Source: Trileptium ribeirensis
Lineage: Eukaryota > Nematoda > Enoplea > Enoplida > Thoracostomopsidae
NCBI GenBank assembly: GCA_030248225.1
Contig: JASANE010009792.1
Coordinates: 34,280-98,279, forward strand
Reading direction: 5' to 3'
Length of the DNA: 64,000 nt
Made by a program: the position numbers and the translations under genes. Below are positions 24,901-36,900 of the stretch, one piece after another (the stretch's first letter is position 1; the number at the start of each line of letters is the position of its first letter). Below the pieces are notes generated by a model, which was not told the DNA's origin, searched no databases, and saw only the letters and a list, made by a program, of their open reading frames with translations.

Positions 24901-27900
24901 GTCTATTGCACTAAGTAAGATAAAAAATTATGCGTAGCCTAAGCAAGAAAGTTAGCAAATCAACGTCAGTTTCGAAATTACCGCGCTTTTTGGCCTGCAT
25001 GAATTCCAATAGTGTTAACTTTTACATATGCATAATACTTTTGAATGTGAACTTTACTGAAATCCTAAAATACATATATTTAATGATTTCAGTAAAGACC
25101 ACATTTAAACTCTACATTCAAAATTAAGACCACACTAATCGTCGTTTTTCGAAGAGAAACCACAAACCCCTGACAAAGAAGCTAGTGAGTGAATCGAGAA
25201 GAACCCATAATTTACCGGCAGGTTTCTTCTACATGGAGGTTAAGGGAAAATTCTCCGTTCTAAATTTTTTTTAAATTAAGTTAAGAGAAAATTCTCCTTT
25301 TATACGACATTAGCATAACGCATTGGCATACAGCTTTTTTGGTATTACTTCGATATCTTTACAGATATGCGTGCACATACTATTTGAACATTTTTCATTT
25401 GGGTTTTTTGATTTTCCGGAAAAGTGCGTTATCGGCACCGGGCTCCCGCAATGCCTGTTAGTTAGATTCTCCCACGCGGAAAATTTCGAAAAAAGTTAAG
25501 CGATATGGGCGATTTGGTTAGTTCTCTAGCGTTGCCACAAAATTGGGCCAAAATCCCTATGTTTTACACCTGATGTATATAGTGTAATGGTGTTTATTTA
25601 GGTGTAGATTCCAGTTTTTTTCATTTCGGGGAGTAGCTCGATAGCTAGTGAGCAATCAAAAAAGTCTTCGGCATTTCATTTTTATTTGAACTATGACTTG
25701 CGCTCTTATAGCCGCCAAAAATACGCAAATTTTCCCCAAAATGGCCAAATTACTCTGTCAGTGTTTGTTTTAAGACGTTAAATTATATTTTGGTGGACAA
25801 ATTAATGTTTAGGTGACAGATACTTGATCAGGAACGATCAAGTTTATTTTTTCGACAGCCTAATTGTCAAGCATATTCACGGTCTTAATGCATTGTCCGC
25901 GCAAAAATTTGCACGAACCCCTGTCTTCATATGCGCTATTTCCAGTAGTAAGTCGCGTGGCGTTGGTCTCGGTCTGCGAGTTTCTATTTAGTATCGTTAT
26001 TTACTGACCGTATACACTTGAAATAATGATTTTGGCTCCTTTAATTCTGTTGCTATCCTTATTTACCCCGAACTAGCCAAATTTTGATGATCTAACTCTT
26101 GGCATTTGGTTGTTGTAGCCTAGAATAGTGCAAACGACTTGATTAGTTTTCTGGTAAAATGACATATGCTAGTAGAAAAATGCCTTGACGGGCATGAAAG
26201 AAGAAACCCCTGACAAATTGTTATTGGGAAAATATATCGTTAGGAAACGCGTGCTTAATTCTCTATGTGAGGTAGAGTTTGTGGTGAAAAATACTTTTAT
26301 ACTAATAATCAAATACCGAGGTAATGCGTTACGGCACTAATTTTGCTTTGAAAAATGCATTTATTTGCTTAATGAACCGGTGACATATCATTGGTCTTTG
26401 CGATTCAAAAATGCACCATTGTTTTCAATTTAACACGGAGTTCTATGTTGTCTTGGGCTTAGTATGCTGAAATTACGTTGTTGAGCACGAAAAAATTTCG
26501 CATTCAATATTGAAAAAACTTTTGAAACTGGTGAATAGATTACCCTGATCATGTTTCCCTATATTTTACTCTATCACAAAACCATCAATTAATGTGTATG
26601 GTAATGTTTATTAGAAACTGCACTGCAACAGGTAGTATAACGACGGCAGCGTGTGAGGTGTACATATCAACATACCGATTGCCTCAGTCTTGTGAAATCC
26701 TGTGAACTACTCTAGAAATTCCAAAATATAGCATTTGTTTCTGTAGAGTAGGCTGGGGCGGGATTTGCTGCTGAGGTAGTCGCGTAGACGTATCTATATT
26801 CACGTTCGTTCCCACTGAATAGAGCAAGTTTTACGTTGTGAAATGGAAGATATTTCAGTACGATTATGTAATGTCTCATAAAGTATATTATAATATTATT
26901 AAAGTAGAGCTGTTGGCATTGTGTGCAGTACTATTAATTAACATTGTGCGCCGTACTGTTAGCATTGTACGCCGTACTATACTGAGGTAGTATTCGATAA
27001 TATTAATTTGGTTTTTGAAAATGTATTCAGAGGCTTTGATTGAGTAGCATAAAAACGTGTATTGATATCTGACATACCATTTTCCAGGCTTTCGAGTGGT
27101 TATCTCTTTTGTCTCAGGAGTACTTTTAAAATCATATTATTACTTGTTAAATTCGTTATGACTTGAAGTTGTTTTGGCTTGTTAGCTTGTCCTGGAATGG
27201 ATACGTCTCTTAAATAGCCACCCGAAGATGAATTAAGATAGGAATAAGCTCTGTTTTAGTCTTTGTATTAGTTTCGATCAGGCACATTGGAAATTATAGA
27301 CTGCTGGTGTCTATAACTCTCTACGGTTTTAATTGCCGTAAACTACATATTGATGTATGAAGTAACGACATTGAATCACAGTTTGTTTTAAACTGCAAAG
27401 GGTTGTGCTTCGTGGATATATTATACAAGTTTTAAAAAAGTTAAATATTACTCAAGCGCTGGAACCCTGTTGCACTATATGTTGTTGTTTCCTGCAAACA
27501 TTACCATACACATTAATTAATTGTTTTGTGATAACGTTAAAGACGTAAGAATACGATCAGGGATAATCTATCCGCCAGTTTCAAAAAATCTTCTTGAATA
27601 CAAAACTTTTCCTTGCTCGAAATCCCATTTTTCCACCGCAATGTCCTTGTACAGTACAATACACCGAGCCCAACACACCATGGAATGCCGTATTAAATTG
27701 AGAGCAATAGAGCAATTTCCATGTCAACGACCAAAGGCGTATCTCCAGTCCATTTAGCAAATAAATGTATTTTTCAACACAAAACCTTTGCCGTAACGCA
27801 TTACCTCGATTTTTAATTATTAGTGCAAAAGAATTTTTCACATACAACACCATGTTTGACGTAGCGAATTAGGTACGCATTACCTAACGTTATATTTTTC

Positions 27901-30900
27901 AAATAACATTTTCCAGGGGGTTGCTCTTCCATGCCTATAAAGGGTATTTTACCTTTTAGATGCAACTAAACCGCGTTTCAAGAAAAAGCATTTAATATTT
28001 GAACTATTTTCAAGCACCACATTATTTTGCGTACAGCTGGCACAAATTTAACAGTATCGTCCATAACATAATAAAAACTAATTTTATTCAAATTGCCAAA
28101 GTACGGTACATCGCATAGAGCACATCTTCGGATATAGTCTCACGGAAATAGACCCCAAAACACAATAACAGGCAATAGTGAGCAATTTGGTGGCATGACG
28201 AATGGCTATGATTGTGGTTTTCACACCTTATGACTGATTAACCGTTTTTTCTATAAGTTTTCATAAAGCGTGTATCTATAGAGCTTTTTATTGCTGCTTG
28301 ACATCCAATTTCATAACATTGGTTATTTAAAGTAATAAACATGAATAGCGTTGATAAATATACACCTGAAGTGTGAGCGTTCGGCGTGCCGGTAATTTAC
28401 GCCGAACGTTCCACATTCGTGAGATGGCATGTTTGCTCATGTCATCTTTGCGCATGTCTTTTAATCTGGGGCAAGCAATTAAAGCCCCTTATTCCAGAGT
28501 GTCCAACTGTGAAATTGGTTTCAGTTTGCTTGGAAGGTTTACAATTTCTGCGTCTGAAGGCAACAAAGTTTTTGTGTGAGACAAATGGTATCCAGTAAGG
28601 GTTGTGCTCCTAATGTTGTGCAGGCTGGTAATACCACAAGACGACCGATCAGCACCTTTATCCCAATGTATCTTGTTTCTGAATACTTTGAATAAATACA
28701 CTGTATTTTATCATGACTTTTCTGAATACTTATTCGACAAGGTTTCAAAAACATTTAGGTACATTTTGCTGTCTTAATGCGTCAGTTAACAAAATCGCTT
28801 TATAGCGATATTGTCCAAACTTTTAAATAATATGGCAGCAGTTCTTACCTAATACCAGATATATTTTTCAGAAAATACTTTACTCTAGTAATATTGCGCA
28901 AGACAACTTATTATAAATGCATGAGTTTCGGGAAAACTAAATATACACAAAATATATAGACGCTACAGAACTTGTAACGAAGGACGTACTTCGGACCTAC
29001 TGGAAGCATACTAAATATGTTTTCTTTGTTTATTAATATGCGCGACTTATTATGTTTTCATAGCAGCTATATAAACAACATTTATTAGTATATTAATGAT
29101 GCTCTTTGCGTCGGAAGCCAATATGTGCTACCTAATATTTAAATTTTCAGTATTTTTCTTCATTTTTAAGATGACGTATCTTTTTTCTGCAAAAAAATAG
29201 AGAAATCTCGGCTGGCTGTTTGAAAAAAGCGCCAAGCTTTCTACAAAAGTGGAAAATTCAATTTCAATAGTAATACAGTTCGATTCATATTTCGTGCATA
29301 AAATTTTGTTATAACGTTTTGTTAGCCAAATTACTTGTTTGATATATTTTCTTTTTCCGTTTCACGTTCAATTTTTATTTTTAGAGCTATAGTGATCGCG
29401 TACAACATGCCTGGCGTTACGTTAAGCTTGACACTACCTCAATTGGTTGGAATATTTAGCGGTCAAATAACATATTGGAACGACAGTTCATTACAAGAGT
29501 CGAATCCCGACTATGAATTGCCGAACGAACGGTTACGAGTAATCGCGCGACGGGACAGTTCCGGAGCGACGAAAATTTTGACAAAAGTGTTGAGCCTCGA
29601 AAGCGACGAGTGGAAGAAAACATTCGGTGTTTTCCAAGATCCAGACTACAATAGATCGGTAAAATACGCAAGCCGATGGCCCGTTGGTGCAATCAATATG
29701 TTTGCTTACGAAACTGTTGGAATGGTTGGCATGATTAAGTCGATTTACCACAGCATTGGCTATGTTTCCATTGCAGATGCCAGCGACTATCATCTACAAA
29801 TCGCAGATTTAGTCAATCGTCAAGGGCTTCACATTAGTTTTGATGAAATACCGTCTGGTGTTCTTAGCGCGATGGAGTATTTTGTTCTAAGTGGATACGA
29901 TAACTTGGTTGTCGATCTCGGCGGCGCCAAATCGGCAAACGCCTATCCACTGTCAACGTATACCTACCTGATTGTTAATCGAACAACATCGCCTGGCATT
30001 ACATGCGATCAGATGGTGAATTTTGTGCATTTTGTAGAGTACGGGATTTCTCACCCTGAAATGCGTCGTGAAACACGGCTGCATCGTATGATACCATTGA
30101 GCGAAAAAGTTGTCGACAAAGTGAAAAACGACGTATTAATGGTAAATAAGTTGCATTATAGTGTACTACCCGTGTCAATTTCAAAAGTATTATCGGACAT
30201 TTCATAAACCCAGAAAATCATTTATTGTGAAATTCTTCAAATGAAAAAATGTGGGTAACACTGTATTTTGTGGCAATTTCGGTTTCTCCTGGTGCAAAAC
30301 CGCTCTCCTCGGATTGTAATGTTTATATGCAAAATTTTGGGCTCCGCCTGATTTAATTCTTCTTATCAAATTTAGCTCCGCCTAGCAAATGCTCCATTTC
30401 ATACAAAAAATTGAGGATACATTTTTAAATCTATTCCAAAGCTAAAAATTTTAATAAATAACGTAAAAAATTGTTTAAAAATACTTTTAAATTCAATTAA
30501 AAGCAGTTAACCATCGTTTTGATGTATCTGTTAATTAATTCTCGCCCAGTGAGGGCAAGAAACTAAAATTTTATAATTTTAGACTTAGTGACGTTGAATC
30601 GAGCTGTTTCCCTATATTTCATGCCTCATGACCAAATTCGGTAGCTTCAATTTATGCACCTAGAAAAAGTTTTTTATAAAATGGAGGTGATTGTGCTATA
30701 AATCTTCTAATATGGGTTTCTAATGAAAATGTTACCAGTGTCGTTGTATTTAATGTTATGCAAACACAAAGCTTTGGTGTGATATGTTCAACACGAATAC
30801 CGGTACACACTGATAAAGTTTCCATTGTCGTGTTGGCCCAGGTAACCCTGAGGGGCAGAAATAAAATGCAGGCCATGCCGTTCTCGATATACTAAGCCTA

Positions 30901-33900
30901 AGCCTTAGTCTTAACCTAAGCTAAGGTCCGTATATGAGACATACACTAAGCCTAAGTCTAAGTCGGGGGGCTGTTGCCCCTGAACCCCCGCTCTGAGCTG
31001 TTTTCTAACGTTATAACATTCCGCCCCTCAGGATTACCTGCTTGTGTTCGTGACTGAGAGGTGTCACCACGTAGGACGCAAGAAAGCTATGCTCTCCAGT
31101 TGTGGACGGTGCAACCCAGTTTATAACTGCAACTAAATTATTTTTTCAACTTGTAACCGTCAGCCCATTATCTTGTGACCTCGGCTAAAATTTTCTAATA
31201 ATGTCGATACCGTCCATATATGTAAACTTATCTATGGTTGAAATTGGGATATAAATTAGCAATGTAAGTAACTAACATTAAATGGAAATTAACGTAATAG
31301 CATGGTTTTGTTTGAGTTACATATTCATTTATACCGTATTAATCTGATGAAGTTCTTAATACAATATGAGCCCATGTATTTACTGGAAGAGAAAACCATG
31401 TGCTGTGACATTAGGCCGTGCTTTCATTAAGGTGTCCGACATTAGATCGGGGCGTTGGAACTACGGTGCAATTTTTGAAGACATGTATGAAATTTAGCAG
31501 ATACGCTCATCTCTCAATTGGAACAGACAGAAGATTTATAAATAGCAGCCGCGACAGTACCAACGTGGCAATAAGGGAAACGCAAAGCAAACAAACTAAA
31601 CGAGTCAAATGGCGACATCGAATTCCTGTCTAGAATTCTTGAAAATATTATATTATTTTTTTAATGTAAATGGCTTTCTCGAAAAGATGGGCATCAAGAC
31701 GTGGACCAATAATTTTGTGGTTATGCGGAAGAAACAAATACTGGATAAGAAACTTAGATAAGAAAGTTAGATGCCTGAAAAGATGATTTGTTCGGTCTCT
31801 GCTTACCAACAAGTAATATAGAAACAAAGGATTTTATATTCGTATATCTAATACAACAAGTAAAACTGCACCTGAGTTACTGACGTCAAAATGGAAATCG
31901 GCAAATTTACAAGTTTTAGCGTCAGCAAAATTTACAAATTAACGTAAAGCTTTGAAAATAAGGTTTATCAGTGACAATAGGTAAAGATGTTGAGAAAGCA
32001 ATCTAAGTCTCAAAACCGCACCAGTTCGCGACAAGACGAAAGTTTTGAGCCTTCGCCGATATTGATCCGACCAGTCTTTGTTGAGTTATATATAAGTGTC
32101 ACCGAATTTATAATAATTAAATATTGCAAGACCCAACTACCAACATGGTAGTTGGTAATATTCCAGTTCATACATTGTATTGTATTGTTTTGTTTCATAC
32201 AATATATATTTAAATTTATACAATACATGCATTGTATTTGATGCATACATATGTTCAGACTCCTCCATTATGCGATATATTTCATACTTTAACGTGCTAA
32301 GACAGCATATCTATACTACTTAGAGTAAATAAACCTACAGCGGTTGCAGTGTAGATCATTTTAATTATTTTACTTTGCGTCTGTTCAAATTTTAGGTCGT
32401 TTTTATAACTGACAATGTCCCACATACCCTACAAATTTTAAAGCTGTCGCTTGGACAGGCTCCTGACGAACCAATCGAATGACATTGCACACGACTAAAT
32501 ATATGAAGAATTAAAATGATTTTTTTTTATTTTGGGGGATTTTGTATAAAATTATTACTGTTCCACGATTGCATGCAATATTTATTGGAGACCGCTTAAG
32601 GGTCTATACGAAGTAAAAAAGACAAATTTTGTTAAACTTCGACGAAAAAATTGAAATGTGACCTTGAAAAAAATTGACAGCCTCGCTAGATCTAAAACGT
32701 ATATCGCACACATTGGCAAGCAAAGCCGACAACGGAAAACAAATAAAGACCTGATTTTAAGGTATGAAGGAGTTTTGAAAAGATAAGCATTCTATAAAAA
32801 ATTGAATTGTTTTAAATATCCCTAGCAATTCGCATCGGTTGGGGTATTTAAAACAAAAAAATGTGAATTTACACACAAAAGAGATATTTTTTCATGGCAA
32901 TTCCAAGCGCAGGCGAAGTTAGTTTGATAAATGATGCAAAAAATATAATCACTAAAATCTCGAAATCTTTTCTGTTAAATAACTAAATGTCTTTATGGCA
33001 GCATGAAATTGAGAATTAGTTTTAAAACTTGATAGTGGTTTTCAATAAAATACATTTTTGAAAAGGTGAAGCACCAGAAGCTGTATAAATTAAGCATCTT
33101 TAAGTAAGTAGGTATTTTCCGGGTATATATTACCAAAATATTTCAATAATAAATAATAATGATTTTGTCAGAAGCGGAATCTGAGCAGGTGGTGCGTACT
33201 AAATATAAAACAGGGTATCTCGCTGCCCTTGACAACAAAATATCACAAATGAACATTTATAAATCGAAATTTTTTTCACAACGAGGTGCCTAAAACACCA
33301 AATATAACGATTGAACTGTTTCACACAAAACACATTCCTTGACGATAAGACATTTAACCTTAAGTTAAATTTCTAGCTGAACGAGCAGGAAAGAAGAACG
33401 AACAATAAGTGGTGGCTTAAATGGGCAGAAAACGACTGGCCCGTCCATGAGAACTAGAAAAAGAAATCACAAAAGGCAGCATATTTTTTGAGAATTTCAG
33501 TACAGCTGCACGAATCTTAGACAAAAATCGGCATTGGAAACGATCCGGGTTTAACAAAGATACAAACCAGTACGACAAAACATAGCCTCATACCAGACAT
33601 TAGCATAAAGCGAAGTTTATGAGTGCTGCAAAACCGTAGCGGGGTTGCTTGTTTGGTTTAAATATTTGCAATAAGCTCTGTTCTACACAACGATGACATC
33701 GCCAAATTGACAAAATTGCGATGTTAAAGCAGAAGGTTGAAGGATTCGAGTGGAATAAACAGATACAGTCTGTTTTGGGACGAAGATTGCAGCCCTCATC
33801 GCAAAACGAATTAACACAAATCAGCCGCTCGCCTATTTTTTGCGCTAGTATATATATACGTGTATATAGAATTGGTATAATTTTTCGGCTGAAATTTCCA

Positions 33901-36900
33901 CTCTTTTTTGTTTTTCATGATTAAATTCCCCATTATCGCAGCAGGTTTATTTATTTTTACCATATAGAATGACTATCTATATCATCATATGACATAGAAA
34001 ATAGCATCATATAACCTCATATGCAGTGGAATATAACGACAATATACAACTGTATTCGCGAGTTGAGCAGAAACTAAACAACACTTATGTGATTAGCCTG
34101 CTATCAGGCACCTGTAAAAATTCAAAATTGAACTTTATGAGTCTCCACTAAACTTCCAGAAAGGCAGCACTCTCAGCAACCTGCTAACTAACGGTACTGT
34201 TATGACCATTTTGAGCATTTATCAAGATCAAAGGACACTTTATTTCCTTTTTATCACTGGCCGAACAGAAAAGGATATTTTGATATTGAAATTACGACTT
34301 TCCAGAAAATACAGAATTTTAAGCTTCTTTTATTCACACAGGCTCCGGAACAAGTTGTATCGGACTCATATGAAGGAAATACTATTGATTTCATGATGTC
34401 CAGCTACTACTAAACTTTCACATCCATTCTAACCTTCCACATCCGACAAAATTAAAAATAGGTAAATTTGACAATTGCGGTAAGAGAAATTTGCATATTG
34501 GTTCATTTTTAGACAACACTGAGAACAAAAATGATTTGAAGTTTTCAATTTGAAATTTCCCAGTTAATTCCGTTTTCTTTGCGGCCCCCTGTGGTTGATA
34601 TAAATTCCGGTTTCTCACTATTTTTCATCTTCGTAGCAATTTATCATGTTTTTCCGTTTATGCCACCTTTTTATGTATATATACATGCAATCTTTTGTAC
34701 ACATATGTACGCGAGAATAATTCTAAAATTTTAGCAGTTAACGTGTCGCGGTTCTAACGTTTACCAGATGCTACAACAGAAGCTGAATGCTGAAGAAAGC
34801 GAAAAAACCAGACTACAAAAAATTCTGACTACATCGATGGTTTTGCTAGCGTTGGCTGCAATTATAATAGGCGCTCTTCTTTGGTGGAACAACATTCGAA
34901 CGCGGCGCAAAATAATGGCCGCCAAAAGACTAATATGGCGATCGTCTGAAATTACTATATCGCAAAAGTATCAATGGGATCGAAGTGACGCTGGTTCACG
35001 AAGTCGTTTGACCGTCAGTAGTGGCACTGAAATCTCGTATTCAGACAATTCGACCGGTATAGCCTCAAGTGAATCGTCAACAAGGCCTAATAGTGGAAAA
35101 AGCGCTGGAAAAGAGAGCAACGGCAGTAGCAAAAGCGGAGGTAGTGGCATTGGACCTAGTTTACAAAAATATGCCAGAGCTGAAGAATCTGGATTTATAA
35201 TGTTTCAGTTAGAAAAGGGAAATCACCCGATAGCATATTTATCGACAAGCAAGGCTAAGCTGCTTAACTGTATTGAAACTGTTAAGAACGACAATTTGAT
35301 GCGATTAGCGGGGTTTACGGAGCCGGATGTTCTCGGGTTATCACATGCGCTTTATTCCGGTGATATCAATTGGAAGTGGATACATTATGTGTTGCGAACA
35401 TCGAAATACGAAATCACCGACGACATGAAGCTGATCTTAGCCTCTGATGTAGTGTCTGGCATAGATTATCTGCATAAAAAAGGCATTGTGCACGGTGCTC
35501 TGAGTTCTGTAACGTGTTTTCTGGATTCGCGATGGTCTATTAAAATTGGAGACTGGATGTCGCGTGAAGTTTACGTTTTAGAAAAAATGGATTGGTACGA
35601 ATATTTACGCTCCGTATCAATGCGATGTTTGATCGAAGATTTCTCAACGATTGAAACGGAAATTCGCATCATGGCACAGTACATGGACCCAACCATATCG
35701 CGAACTGGCGCCAAAAAAGAAGGCGATAGCAACAACGATAAAAGCAACCTGGCCACTGCAAATCTGAGGCCAGATGTTGTGGATGTTTATAGCTTTGGAA
35801 TGCTCGTAATTGAAATTTGGACCCTGGCAGAGCCGTTTAGCGAAGTCAACACAGGATTTCCACTCGAAACAACGCTGACACAAGTTTTACGAAGCAGTGG
35901 TCGCCCGATTATTCCGGCCGCGATACCTGACGAAATAAAACATGTTATCGAAAATTGTATTCATTACGACGCATCAAAGCGTCCAACGTTTGCCGATATC
36001 TCAAAAATGTTTCGTCGTCTAACCAAGCGGTCCTCGTCAAAGACAATTGTCGATACGTTGATGAGAAGTATGGAGGAATATATGACTAGTCTCGAAGATA
36101 AGGTAACATAAATGCTTCAAATTTATTTCCGTAGAAACTCAAACTGTACAATTCACATCGCAAAGAATAGTTTGGTTTAGTCAAGTAGGAATTACAACAT
36201 GTAACCATTGCAGGTAATTTATTATCAATTGGTGATAATAGCTGCAATGCCTGTTGGAAAGCTACGAAATTTTTCATCTGTTCTGAGCACTTAACGTATA
36301 CTGCAAAAGTCTATTTCAATTATAAAGAAAAACCTTCAAGTTTGATAAAACGTTTTTGCTTTAACGACAAAGCTGAATATAGCTCTGCAATAAGATAGGG
36401 TACACAGCATACATGCCGACGGTCGGTCATGCCGGGGGGGGGGGGGGGTAGAGACCCCCACGGGGGGGGGTCGCGGCCATCTCAGGGGGTAATCCCCCTG
36501 GCCGGCCAAATTTGTCTGGGGGGGTCGGTCTCGTGAGGACCTTTTTTTTTTTTTTGTTCGTCGGATGTATATTTTTCACCTACGTGTTCAGTTTGTCTAC
36601 ATGCACCGCAAGATACGCGAAGGCGCACATTGCGCACGTTTTTTCACCGTATTTGTTGATCTACAGTAATTCTTTCAGTTATTTTAATCTATCTCTGCCT
36701 AAACTGGTGCCGATTCGGTCCCAGAACGCTCGTTAGGACAATCAAAGGCACTTGTTGATTTAGCTGTCTCTGTTAGAAAATTTTTTGGTTGAAAGTTGTC
36801 TTCCCCGGTATATTTCAAACTATTATTTGTATATACATGCCTGTTTCAAGACACGGCCGAAGGTCATATGCAAGCATTAAAAGAGGCTTTTGAGAAAGAC

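Noticed and set aside
30142..30207. Taking the stop at 30205-30207 as the end of a separate secreted PstS-like protein
   Set aside because: A donor at 30142 gives an exact phase-0 join to the membrane exon right where the fold ends. An alternative secreted isoform by read-through remains possible but is not needed.
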